Shown in pieces: positions 34,679-43,770 of a DNA stretch of 64,000 bases (position 1 is the stretch's first letter; each line of letters starts with the position of its first letter). A model generated the notes under the pieces. That model worked only from the letters and a program-made list of their open reading frames with translations, did no database searches and was not told the origin of the DNA. Both the position numbers and the translations under genes were made by a program. The DNA comes from Oscillospiraceae bacterium (GTDB lineage: Bacteria; Bacillota; Clostridia; Oscillospirales; Acutalibacteraceae), in NCBI GenBank assembly GCA_015066625.1, contig SVOC01000005.1:24094-88093 (forward strand). Reading direction: 5' to 3'.

Positions 34679-36784
34679 ATGAAGAATCTGATTTTAAGAA
34701 ACACTCCCGAAATTGCCGATGTTTTTGAGCTTCGCGATATTGAAAACGCAAACGGTCTTGACACCTATGAGGTGTTCTGTGAAAACGGCAAGATTGTCAT
34801 CTGCGGTAACTGCAAAATAAGCCAGGCAATGGGTTACTACGCATACCTGAAAAAATATTGCGGCGTTAACCTTTCTCACTGTGGTAACAGAGAAATTTCG
34901 GTTGAGTCCGCTCCCCTTTTTGAAGGCAAGCTTACCAAAATAATCAGGCAGAAAAAGCGTGCATATATGAATTACTGCACACTTGGCTATTCCTTTGCCT
35001 TCTGGAAATGGGACAGATGGGAAAAAGAAATCGACTTTATGGCAATGAACGGAATCAATATGCCTCTTTCCGTTGTAGGCAGTGAAGCGGTATGGTATTA
35101 CACAATGCGTGATTTCACATACAGCGAAACAGGTGCACTTTCATTTCTGTCCGGTCCCGGCTTCTGGCCCTGGCAGCTTATGACCAACATTACCGGATAT
35201 TTCAGCCTAACGGATGTCAAGTATATTGAAAGCCGCCTTGAACTTGGCAAGCAGATTATTGACCGTGAGATTGAGCTTGGAATGACACCTATTCAGCAGG
35301 GCTTTGCAGGCACTGTACCTGCAACAATCACAAAGCTTTTCAATAAGGTCCGTATCAGAATGGTACCTTCCTGGTGCAACTTCCCCATTACATATCAGCT
35401 TGACCCTACAGACCCCGTTTTCAAGAAATTCGGCAAGGCCTTGCTTGAAAAACAGCGTCAGCTTTTCGGCGCATTCCATTATTATGCCTGCGACCCGTTT
35501 CACGAAAACGCACCTTCCGTTAAAACAAGAGATTACCTGTGGAAGGTAGGCAGAGCAATCGACACAATGTATCAGGAATTCGACAAGGATTCCGTTTGGG
35601 TTATGCAAAGCTGGTCACTGAGAGAGCAGATTGTTAAGGCTGTACCCAGGGAAAGACTTCTTATTCTTGACCTCGACGGCACAAAACATAAAGAAAACGA
35701 TAACTTCTGGGGATACGAATTCATTCTCGGCAACATTCATAATTTCGGCGACAGAAACACACTTCACGGTAGTATTCAAGCGCTTGCAGACAATGCGTAT
35801 GCCTCTCTTGATTGTGACAACTGTGTGGGTACCGGTCTGTTTATGGAGGGTATATTTCAGAATCCTCTTTATTACGACCTTGCATTTCAGATGCTTACCG
35901 AAGACAGCAAAATCAATCTTGACGAGTGGCTGAAAGACTATGCATACCGCCGTTACGGAAGCAAAGAAAAATGCCTTGCTGATGCGATGCTGCTTCTTAA
36001 AGAAAGCTGTTACAGCGAAAAATGCACGGGCAGAGAAACCGGCTCGATTATGTGTGCTCGACCTGCAACAGACCTTCGTCACACTGCCCCCAACGACGTG
36101 AGAGAGCTTCGTTACGACAATAAAACCCTTTTCAAAGCGGCAGAGCTTCTGCTCAGTGCAGAAAATGCAACCAAAGACGGTTTTGCTTTTGACGCCTGCG
36201 ACCTTGTGCGTCAGGTAATGAGTAACTATGTTTCAAACCTTTACGATAAGGTTATGTACGGTTTTTATAACAAGGATGTCAGCATTTTTGAGCGTTCATC
36301 AAATGCCTTTATTAAAATCAGCCTTGAGGTGGATGACCTGCTTCAAACAAGACCCGAGCTTACCCTCCACGAGCATCTCAAAGAAGCAAGAGAGCTTGCC
36401 TTCACTGAAAAAGACCAGCAGAATTTTGAACTTAACCTGCTTACACAGATTACCGTATGGGGACCCATGGCAAATTCGGTGAACTATGATTACGCCTGGA
36501 AGGAATGGGGCGGACTCATCAAAACATACTATTCAAAACGCTGGCAGAGCTTCTTTGAAAGACTTGCTTATGAATTCCCCAGGCGGGGCAAATTCTCAAC
36601 CACCACAAGAAAGCAGCACTGTGAACGCAATATTTACAGGGGCAGTCAGTTCTACAAGAGCTATGCCGAGTTTGAACGCAAATGGCTTTCAACAGCAAAT
36701 CCCGATGCCCCCACCGACGGCAACACAGTTGAAATTGCAAGGAATATGCTTGAAAAATACAAGAGAGCAATACTTGAAGATTAA
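34679..36784 (+). CDS. GH89 family alpha-N-acetylglucosaminidase (NAGLU-like)
   Basis: Removes terminal alpha-linked GlcNAc, as in heparan sulfate or the alpha-1,4-GlcNAc caps of gastric mucin. The 701 residues contain the NAGLU-type segments YMNYCTLGYSFAFWKWDRWE and MAMNGINMPLSVVGSEAVWY (about 98-145), GMTPIQQGFAGTVP (about 200), WVMQSWSL and MEGIFQNPLYYDLAF, where the Glu is a probable catalytic residue by family comparison. There is no signal peptide, so the enzyme should act in the cytoplasm on imported sugars. It is transcribed alone from a good promoter and closed by a terminator. Confidence 0.9.
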   Translation: MKNLILRNTPEIADVFELRDIENANGLDTYEVFCENGKIVICGNCKISQAMGYYAYLKKYCGVNLSHCGNREISVESAPLFEGKLTKIIRQKKRAYMNYCTLGYSFAFWKWDRWEKEIDFMAMNGINMPLSVVGSEAVWYYTMRDFTYSETGALSFLSGPGFWPWQLMTNITGYFSLTDVKYIESRLELGKQIIDREIELGMTPIQQGFAGTVPATITKLFNKVRIRMVPSWCNFPITYQLDPTDPVFKKFGKALLEKQRQLFGAFHYYACDPFHENAPSVKTRDYLWKVGRAIDTMYQEFDKDSVWVMQSWSLREQIVKAVPRERLLILDLDGTKHKENDNFWGYEFILGNIHNFGDRNTLHGSIQALADNAYASLDCDNCVGTGLFMEGIFQNPLYYDLAFQMLTEDSKINLDEWLKDYAYRRYGSKEKCLADAMLLLKESCYSEKCTGRETGSIMCARPATDLRHTAPNDVRELRYDNKTLFKAAELLLSAENATKDGFAFDACDLVRQVMSNYVSNLYDKVMYGFYNKDVSIFERSSNAFIKISLEVDDLLQTRPELTLHEHLKEARELAFTEKDQQNFELNLLTQITVWGPMANSVNYDYAWKEWGGLIKTYYSKRWQSFFERLAYEFPRRGKFSTTTRKQHCERNIYRGSQFYKSYAEFERKWLSTANPDAPTDGNTVEIARNMLEKYKRAILED

Positions 36785-36790
36785 AATTTA

Positions 36791-36823
36791 CGGCACACTT
36801 TTTCACGAAGTGTGCCGCTTTTT
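36791..36823 (+). terminator. GH89 gene terminator
   Basis: Perfect 10-bp stem CGGCACACTT / AAGTGTGCCG (36791-36817) followed by CTTTTT. Confidence 0.92.
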
Positions 36824-36825
36824 CA

Positions 36826-36855
36826 TACAAAAAGCCCCTGACCGAAGTCAGGGGC
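36826..36855 (-). terminator. Terminator of the dockerin protein gene
   Basis: Minus strand: GCCCCTGAC / GTCAGGGGC stem (36834-36855) with a TTCG loop, followed by TTTTTG. TTCG tetraloops are typical of strong terminators. It is 36 bases past the stop codon. Confidence 0.88.
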
Positions 36856-36891
36856 AATTTTATTGGGGTTTATCCGGTTTTGTTTACAAAA

Positions 36892-39800
36892 TTACTCTGA
36901 AACAACCTGAGCTATGGGACCGTGTACATTCTGATCGATTGTATAGATTACACCAGTCTCATCATCTTCATGGAGCTGATAGTGCTTCATAATGAGTTCA
37001 ACGTCTTCCACATCAACGCCGCCATTATGGTTAACATCGGCTGCTTCAAACTTAGCTTCACCCATAATAGCTGATGTAGCTTCGTTGTTGTTGATGTAAA
37101 TTCTAAGTGCTGCTGCGTCGGTACCGTCGATACGGGTATCACCGTTGATATCACCGTAAAGGATAGCAAAGTATCTGAATCTCAGGTAGTTCTGGAAACG
37201 ACCGTCAATTCTTGCGTTTGTACCTGAACCGCGAGCTGAGTTCTGTCTTGAAATGGTGTTGTCACCACCGACTGCCATGCCTGCAAGCTTAAGGCCAAGA
37301 GTTTCGATAACCTGTATAGCTTCCATTGTACCGTCGCCGAAGCCAATACCTTCCTTAAGGCCAAAGATATGAGCGTACTGAACCTGATCCTTATAAACTG
37401 TGGGAAGGATTTCAACTACCTGCTCAACTTCGGGGTTCTGGTCGAGACTGGGATTGCTCTGATACTTAAGGTTCTGAATAGCCTGGTTAAGGTTAGCAGC
37501 TGCAAGGTCGATTTCGCCCTGTGCTTCCGAGTCATATGCAAGCTTACTGCCTGCTACTCTATCGTATATACTGCCATCGAAATCAGTGAATATAAGAGCA
37601 TCAGAAAGAGCTGCTCTGAGTTCATCAAGACCTGACTCAACACCGAACTGAGGATCGTTAACATAGGGGTCAGAAAGGATTGATTCTGCCATTGCTACGA
37701 ATGAGTCGATCTGTGCCCAGTCAGCAAAGCCCTCAAACTTAATAAGCTGCTGCCATGCTTTAAGAAGACCTTCATAAGCTGCGGTAAGCATTGACTGAGT
37801 AATACCTGATGCAAGGATGTTACCGCTCTTTGATGCGGTGTATGCGTCTTCTGCGAAGTCATATGCATCTCTGAACTTTTCGTATGATGATGTGGTGTAC
37901 ATCTTAACAACGCTGGGTGTGCCGTCTGCATTGTAAATCTGCTCGCCGTTTTCATCATATTCGAATGTGTAGTTACGGCCCTTAGCGCCCATATAATCAT
38001 CAGCTGTAAGGTCAAGAACCCACTTAATCATTGTGGATTCAGCTGAAAGTGAACGTCCGCCTTCAGCCTGTTCAATTCTCCATGAGCATTCGTCGATCTC
38101 ATTAAGGAGCTGCTGTCTGTACTGATAAAGCCTTGTTGCATACTCAGTGTATCCGTCTGATATTGCAAGAGTAACTTCTTCTGAGAAGGTTCTGTCTTCA
38201 TCCTTGGCTGTTTCTTTAATTCTGAGATAATTCAGTGAAAGAACATCTGTTGAGGGAACCATTGATGCTGTCATTGAACCGTTTGAGAAGGTCAGACTGC
38301 CGTCGGTGAGGAGCTTGAATTTGGGTCTCTTCAGGATATATGCTGTTGTACCGTTTGTAAGCTCGTTACCGTTTTCTTCAGTATATCCTTCATATGTGAA
38401 GCCATTCATCGTACACCAGTCTGCAATTGTGCTGAGCTGTGCATCAGTAAGAGTATTCCACTGCTTTGAGCCGTTGTACTGACCTTCACCGTTGAGGGTA
38501 ATATCAAAATCAAGTGTGCCGAGAATAAGTCTTACGATCTTTTCGGCATCCTCATTTGAAAGTGCAACGTTCTGTTCAGGATCATTACCTGCTTCAATAG
38601 CAAGAGCAAGCTGCTCATAGTTTGCAGGTGTAAGCGTGCTGCCGTTTTCTGATGTAACAGGTCTGCCGGTCTTATCGTTAAATAAACCATTGACTATACC
38701 GGCATTCGCGTCCTTCATCTGCTTTGCTGTGTCAACATCGTAATACTTGAACTGAATAGCGGAAGATGTTGAGAAGGGATACATTGCCTCAGGAATGGAA
38801 GGATCGCCGTCAGCGTAGTAGGTTACATCTCCTTCTGTTACATCAGCAGTAAGATATCTGCCGTCGCCGTTGGTATCAAGAAGACTGTTCATCTTAAGAA
38901 CTGATTCGATGCCGAACATATACCATGCACCGTATGCATCACCGAGATCGTTGATAAATCCGTTATACTCGTCGATGAAGCTGTATGCCGCATCCTTTGC
39001 ATCGCCTTCGTTGTTGTAGTAATAACCTGCATCGCCAAAGTCTTCAAATTCAAAGAATTTGTAGTCATCATCGTAGCTTACATAGGGATTTTCTGCTGTT
39101 CTTGAAGTGATCTGTGCGTATGTGAAACCGCTATACTCGTTATAAGCGTAACCGTTTTCATCGGTCTTAAGAGTAGCATTTGCCGACTCAAGATAGTCTC
39201 TTGCAAAGTAAAGCGTATAGGTGTAGGTTCTTTCTTCTTCGGGAAGAGTTTCATCATTACACTCGGTTACATAGTAGGAATCAAGAAGCTGTTCGATAAC
39301 ATCCTTTGCCTCCTGAAGAGTTTCATATGTGCCGAAGAGAGTACCGTTTTCGAGAACAACATCGGTTCTTACACCGTCAGCGTTTCTGACTGCATTAGCC
39401 TTACGGGTTGTTGCACTTTCAGCATCATCTTCATTGGTAAAGGTCTTTACAGGATAAGCATTAACGTTATCGTAAAGATCTGAAAGGTAGTTACTGAGAT
39501 CTTCAATCTTGTAGCTTGATTCTGTTCTGCCGTTTGCAGCAAGGTAGCCCTTATCGTAGGGTCTTGAGTATTCAGATGAAATGATAAGGGGAAGAATTGT
39601 TGAGAGAAGAGGCTCCTTGAATACGTCGAGAAGAGCAAGGAGAGTGTTGATAAGCTGAGGAACACCGGCAGCTGAACTTGAGCAATCAAGGAACTCATTA
39701 AATGTTGTATAGGATGTTGTGTTGTTAGCCATAACAACATTGGTTCTGCCAACAGGATTAAGAACTGCGTTGTCGTTGAATACAAGAGCAAGAACACGGT

Positions 39801-42366
39801 CAATGATGTTAAGAAGAACCTGAGTTACAGACTTGTTAAGTTCTGCGTTGGGGTCTGTATTAACGGTAAGAAGACCAAGGATACCCTGAAGGTCAAAGTT
39901 AATCAGGTTACCGAAGAGCCAGTCGTTGAAGAACTGAGCTGTACCGTTAAGGTCGGGCAGCCATGATGTGGGGAGAAGCTTGAAGAGAGTATTGTCGATA
40001 AGATCATAAACAACATCCCAATTTGCTGTTTCTTTGATTTCTCTATTGGTGAAATCGCTGTAAACCGCGTTGATGGTTGTTGTCATAACATCAGCAAAAA
40101 TACCGGTTCTCTTGAAGGTTGAGTTTTGGATGTAATCTTCTGCGTAAGTCTTAACTTCATATCTGTCAGTTGTTTCATTCCATACGCCGATAAATGCGGG
40201 CATATACTGGTTAACAGCCCAAACAAGGAACTCAATAGCGAACTGCTCAAGCGTTGTTTCTGTTGTGAACATCTCGCCATCGGAGTCAAAGTGGAATACA
40301 CCGTTAAGTCTCTTTGCCGCGAATGAGCAGATGATATTAAGAGCTGCTGAAGGAACAACAACTGATCTGTATTCAGTTACATTGCCGCCCATATCCTTGA
40401 TGGGAATATTCTTCAGTGTGGTGTAGGGAAGAGCTTCAATCTCTTCGCCGTCAGCAAGGATAATTGAATTTGAAACTGCTGCCGCACCTGTTGCTTCAAG
40501 CTCATGCCATGCATCAAGACGCTCATAGTAGTTGTTTTCAGGAACTACGGGAGCTGCGAAAGCTGCAAGACCGTACGCAAGAACTGAGGGAATATCTGTT
40601 GTCCACTCAGGCCAGTAGCAACCGTCAATGAAGTCGTTAAGCGCAAGCTTAATGATATTTGCGAATACCATCTTGGTTGTGATAACGTAGTTAGGTCTGA
40701 TGAAGTCAGCGTTTACATCACCGTTGCCGTTTGCATCCTTGAGTGAAACTGCTGAGTTGTCATCAAGGTAGCAATACGCAGTGGGAGTCTGAACACCGTT
40801 TGCATCAGTAACAAACTGTGTGGGATAGATAATTTCGTTTGTTTCGTATGTTACATAGGTCTGAGTAACCTTCGCATCATCAAGCGAGCTTACAAGGTTA
40901 TTATTCTCATCGAGGAACCAGCTTTCGTTAAGCTGATCGGGTGTGTATGCAAGATGTGCCGAGCTTTCGAAAAGACCCAAGCTGGGAAGAAGGTTGATGA
41001 GAAGACGGGCAACGTCGTTAAGGAGTGACATAAAGCCGTCCTGAATGTGGAGACCGTAGTAGTCAATCTTGATGAATGAATCGAGTGCGGGGAATGCACC
41101 GTTCGCAGTGTCACCCTTAAGGAGCCAGTTAAGAAGCTTCTTGACCTTGGGAACGGGATAGTTCATTTCATCCTGAGTGTAGTTGATTTCGGGAGCACCG
41201 TTGGCTACAAGAAGACCTTCAACGGCACCGATGATGAGTGAGAACATTTCGTCCTGAAGAACCGCAGGATCACCCATGGGGAATTCTTCGGTAACTTCGA
41301 TTTCAAGCAGGTCGATAAGCATTTCATCAAGCATATCGTAGAGCATACCGCCCATAAGACCCTGGATAGCGTTGTTAACAAGCTGATAGAAGCTCATTGT
41401 TGTTGTTTCGGTAACGCCGTCCTTATCTCTGTCAACGGTGATTGTTTCGCTGCCGATTGAAGCACCGCCGGGCTGGTCTGCAAGAGCGGGCATAAGAGGC
41501 TCTGCGTTAACACCGAGGAGTGACATACCGCCGCCTTCTGCTGTGTTGTCTGTACCTGTAACAAGAGCCCAGTTGATGATCTTCTGAACCCATGTATCAA
41601 GTGTTTCGCCTGCGGGAGCTTCTGTTGCAGTTGTGTCAATAAGCAGAGTGTAGAGAAGGTCTCTTACAAGAGCGTTGGCATTGATCTTATTGTCTACCCA
41701 CTTAACGGGAACGGGAAGAAGGTCTGAAAGCATATCGCCGAGGAGGCTCTTCAAAAGACCGCCGAGGTTGAAGTTGGATGAGAGAATTGAAACAAGCATG
41801 GGTCTGAGGCTGCACACAAAGTGAATAAGCATATTAAGAACAGCCTCATCATCCTTAGCACCTGATTTTCTCAGGGTACCTGTGCTGAGAATACCCTTTG
41901 CACATAAAAGACCGTTTTTTTCATCAACGAGATCGCCCAAAACAGTAAGAGCATCTGCAAAGCCAACAAATGAGTTGTTATCGAGACAGTCCAGAGCGCC
42001 GGCAAGCGACTTGATAAGAGCATCGACCGAACGAAGGTCGATAGCTTCGTCGCCATTTTCATCGTGCGAACCGTTTCGATCGAGAAACTTGTCAAGGTTG
42101 ATACCTAAAACATCATTGCTGATGAGAGCAAAGCCGATCAAATCGTCTAAATCTCCACATGTCATAACGATGTTGGCATCCGCCAGCATGTCGTCCAGCA
42201 TATCAAGTATCCAGGATGCACACTGTTCATAAGAGAAGTAGTACTTCTGACCGCCCGTAAGAATCGGCGTCTGCCATTCAACAAGAGCATACGAGGGTAA
42301 GCATGCCGCGCCGAATAACATCACAGCGGTCAAAAGAACTGCAAGGAGTCTTTTTGCCTTTTTCAT
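36892..42366 (-). CDS. Giant secreted protein with a C-terminal type I dockerin, function unknown
   Basis: With the ATG at 42366 (GGAGG eight bases upstream) the product has 1824 residues. A signal peptide covers residues 1-27 (KKAKRLLAVLLTAVMLFGAACLP). The dockerin is at about 1737-1797: two Ca-binding segments, GDINGDTRIDGTDAAALRIY and ADVNHNGGVDVEDVELIMKHY, which would bind a cohesin on a scaffoldin or cell-surface protein. Unusually, about 27 more residues follow it. The rest (1700 residues) is acidic, Asn/Asp-rich and leucine-helical, with scattered extra DxDxDG-like loops (DRDKDGVTET, DTNGDGRYL, DANGNGDVN); residues about 1500-1700 look like FIVAR-type three-helix repeats. No glycosidase, protease or CBM motif was recognised. 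Codon use is strongly biased, like dnaK, suggesting high expression. Transcribed alone. Confidence 0.85.
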   Translation of the reverse strand: MKKAKRLLAVLLTAVMLFGAACLPSYALVEWQTPILTGGQKYYFSYEQCASWILDMLDDMLADANIVMTCGDLDDLIGFALISNDVLGINLDKFLDRNGSHDENGDEAIDLRSVDALIKSLAGALDCLDNNSFVGFADALTVLGDLVDEKNGLLCAKGILSTGTLRKSGAKDDEAVLNMLIHFVCSLRPMLVSILSSNFNLGGLLKSLLGDMLSDLLPVPVKWVDNKINANALVRDLLYTLLIDTTATEAPAGETLDTWVQKIINWALVTGTDNTAEGGGMSLLGVNAEPLMPALADQPGGASIGSETITVDRDKDGVTETTTMSFYQLVNNAIQGLMGGMLYDMLDEMLIDLLEIEVTEEFPMGDPAVLQDEMFSLIIGAVEGLLVANGAPEINYTQDEMNYPVPKVKKLLNWLLKGDTANGAFPALDSFIKIDYYGLHIQDGFMSLLNDVARLLINLLPSLGLFESSAHLAYTPDQLNESWFLDENNNLVSSLDDAKVTQTYVTYETNEIIYPTQFVTDANGVQTPTAYCYLDDNSAVSLKDANGNGDVNADFIRPNYVITTKMVFANIIKLALNDFIDGCYWPEWTTDIPSVLAYGLAAFAAPVVPENNYYERLDAWHELEATGAAAVSNSIILADGEEIEALPYTTLKNIPIKDMGGNVTEYRSVVVPSAALNIICSFAAKRLNGVFHFDSDGEMFTTETTLEQFAIEFLVWAVNQYMPAFIGVWNETTDRYEVKTYAEDYIQNSTFKRTGIFADVMTTTINAVYSDFTNREIKETANWDVVYDLIDNTLFKLLPTSWLPDLNGTAQFFNDWLFGNLINFDLQGILGLLTVNTDPNAELNKSVTQVLLNIIDRVLALVFNDNAVLNPVGRTNVVMANNTTSYTTFNEFLDCSSSAAGVPQLINTLLALLDVFKEPLLSTILPLIISSEYSRPYDKGYLAANGRTESSYKIEDLSNYLSDLYDNVNAYPVKTFTNEDDAESATTRKANAVRNADGVRTDVVLENGTLFGTYETLQEAKDVIEQLLDSYYVTECNDETLPEEERTYTYTLYFARDYLESANATLKTDENGYAYNEYSGFTYAQITSRTAENPYVSYDDDYKFFEFEDFGDAGYYYNNEGDAKDAAYSFIDEYNGFINDLGDAYGAWYMFGIESVLKMNSLLDTNGDGRYLTADVTEGDVTYYADGDPSIPEAMYPFSTSSAIQFKYYDVDTAKQMKDANAGIVNGLFNDKTGRPVTSENGSTLTPANYEQLALAIEAGNDPEQNVALSNEDAEKIVRLILGTLDFDITLNGEGQYNGSKQWNTLTDAQLSTIADWCTMNGFTYEGYTEENGNELTNGTTAYILKRPKFKLLTDGSLTFSNGSMTASMVPSTDVLSLNYLRIKETAKDEDRTFSEEVTLAISDGYTEYATRLYQYRQQLLNEIDECSWRIEQAEGGRSLSAESTMIKWVLDLTADDYMGAKGRNYTFEYDENGEQIYNADGTPSVVKMYTTSSYEKFRDAYDFAEDAYTASKSGNILASGITQSMLTAAYEGLLKAWQQLIKFEGFADWAQIDSFVAMAESILSDPYVNDPQFGVESGLDELRAALSDALIFTDFDGSIYDRVAGSKLAYDSEAQGEIDLAAANLNQAIQNLKYQSNPSLDQNPEVEQVVEILPTVYKDQVQYAHIFGLKEGIGFGDGTMEAIQVIETLGLKLAGMAVGGDNTISRQNSARGSGTNARIDGRFQNYLRFRYFAILYGDINGDTRIDGTDAAALRIYINNNEATSAIMGEAKFEAADVNHNGGVDVEDVELIMKHYQLHEDDETGVIYTIDQNVHGPIAQVVSE

Positions 42367-42753
42367 ATTTTGCACCTCCATAAAATTTAGCACTTGCGCG
42401 CCGAAGCCTCTGCAAATTAAGGCTTCTATATACGGGCATTTAAAAATGCCTCAACTTACAGTAATTAATTTATAAGGGAGTTGTTGCATACTCCGTGTAT
42501 TTATTTTAATTTTTTGTAAATAATTTATGAACAAACTATGAACTTGACGATTTTTTGTTCATATTTAACAAACAAATTTGTCGCCTTTTGTTCATTTTCA
42601 ACAACAAATTGGGAATTTTTGTAAAATCTCTGTACTGAACATTTTTGCGATATTTTGTTTGATTTTGTGATTTTGGCATCCCGCCCTACGATATAATCGG
42701 ATGAGGGCAATGTTCACCCGCATTCAGCTTTAAAAAGGACAGCCGCAAGAAAA
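42367..42753. other. AT-rich leader region of the dockerin protein gene
   Basis: A 387-base stretch with no reading frame. It has a perfect 10-bp inverted repeat TATGAACAAA (42526-42535) / TTTGTTCATA (42554-42563), with further copies of TTGTTCAT nearby (42588-42594). Closer to the gene are three small hairpins on the minus strand: GGAGT..ACTCC (about 42476-42493), GGCATTT/AAATGCC (about 42434-42449), and GAAGCCT/AGGCTTC (about 42401-42424). Possible promoter TTGAGG-16-TATATA (about 42427-42454) is weak. The long leader suggests regulation or transcript stabilisation. Confidence 0.5.
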
Positions 42754-43389
42754 TTATTCTTCTTCCGCTATGGAAATAAGCTCCTTCAGGTCAGAAATAA
42801 CACGTGCGTTTGCCGAATAAAGTCTTTCTCTGTTTTCGTGGCCGCTTGTTATGAGCACGCAATCAGCACCCAATTCAGCCGCCATTTCGGCATCGTGTTC
42901 AAGGTCGCCAACCACCAGTGCACGGTATCCCCCACTCTTACCCAGATATTCCACTGCCCTTTCAATTTTCGAGCCTGCAAAGTAATCAGCCGCACCCAAT
43001 ACAGCTTCAAATCGATCAAAAATACCGTATTTCTTTACATTTGCGTAAAGCTGTTCGTTATTTGACGAGGAAACAATAGCCTGTTTCACTCCCTTTTGTG
43101 TAAAATAATCCAGCACCTCAACGGCGTTTTCGGTAAGTCCGCAATCTTTGAGATGGTGCAGATAACCATTATTATATTGTTTTATTATCAAAGAATAGTC
43201 CTCGCTTGGCAGATCGAAAACTTTCTCGTAGAACCTGATTATGGGCACACCGATACATTCACGGTAATAATCGATACCGATAGGTTCCCTGCCCCTCATT
43301 GCAAGCATATCGTTGACGCTTGCAAGAGATGCACCGATATCGTTGAGAAGGGTTCCGTTCCAATCCCATATGATGTGAGTATATTTCAT
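42754..43389 (-). CDS. HAD-family phosphatase
   Basis: A 211-residue HAD hydrolase. Motif I is WDWNGTLLND (nucleophile Asp9, with Trp-Asn between, DxN instead of DxD), motif II QAIVSSSNNEQ (about 108), motif III Lys and motif IV VVGDLEHDAEMA (about 165). The DWNGTL form occurs in phosphoglycolate-phosphatase-like proteins of Firmicutes. The ATG at 43389 is five bases after AAGGAG; the longer GTG frame is not favoured. Divergent from the alkyltransferase gene. Substrate unknown. Confidence 0.82.
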   Translation of the reverse strand: MKYTHIIWDWNGTLLNDIGASLASVNDMLAMRGREPIGIDYYRECIGVPIIRFYEKVFDLPSEDYSLIIKQYNNGYLHHLKDCGLTENAVEVLDYFTQKGVKQAIVSSSNNEQLYANVKKYGIFDRFEAVLGAADYFAGSKIERAVEYLGKSGGYRALVVGDLEHDAEMAAELGADCVLITSGHENRERLYSANARVISDLKELISIAEEE

Positions 43390-43398
43390 TGCTTCTCC

Positions 43399-43427
43399 TT
43401 GCACATTAGTAATGAATCATTTATAAT
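43399..43427 (+). promoter_or_regulatory. Possible promoter of the alkyltransferase gene
   Basis: -10 TATAAT (43422-43427) with a weak -35 TTGCAC (43399-43404) at 17 bases. Confidence 0.5.
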
Positions 43428-43443
43428 AAGGGTCGGTGATAAA

Positions 43444-43770
43444 ATGAACACATTTGAAAAAATCTATGATGTTGTAAAGAAAATACCGAAAGGAAAAGTT
43501 GCAAGCTACGGTACGGTCGCCGCAATAGCAGGCAATCCCCGCTGGTCAAGGGTTGTGGGTTATGCTCTGCACGTGAATCCCGAACCGGACAAAATCCCCT
43601 GCCACAGAGTTGTTACGCGCAACGGCGAGGTTTCAAAGGCTTTTGCCTTCGGCGGCGACAATATGCAACGTCTTCTGCTGACAGAAGAAGGGGTAAGCTT
43701 TCTAGCCGACGGCAGAGTTGACATGAAAAAGCACGGATGGTCAGGATTCGACAGTTCTGAGGCGGATTAA
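43444..43770 (+). CDS. MGMT-family DNA alkyltransferase, single-domain
   Basis: A 108-residue protein equal to the DNA-binding/active-site domain of O6-methylguanine-DNA methyltransferase. It contains the helix-turn-helix with the arginine finger region (GNPRWSRVVGYAL) and the active-site IPCHRVV with Cys53. Because the cysteine is present it may transfer alkyl groups; alkyltransferase-like ATL proteins have Trp there. The usual N-terminal domain is missing. The long frame from 43096 overlaps the divergent HAD gene; the start at 43444 follows GGTGAT. The 3' end overlaps the converging CapA gene by 30 bases. Confidence 0.88.
   Translation: MNTFEKIYDVVKKIPKGKVASYGTVAAIAGNPRWSRVVGYALHVNPEPDKIPCHRVVTRNGEVSKAFAFGGDNMQRLLLTEEGVSFLADGRVDMKKHGWSGFDSSEAD

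Noticed and set aside
43096..43443. Long upstream extension of the alkyltransferase frame
   Set aside because: It is antisense to the HAD phosphatase gene and has no family similarity; the domain begins at 43444.
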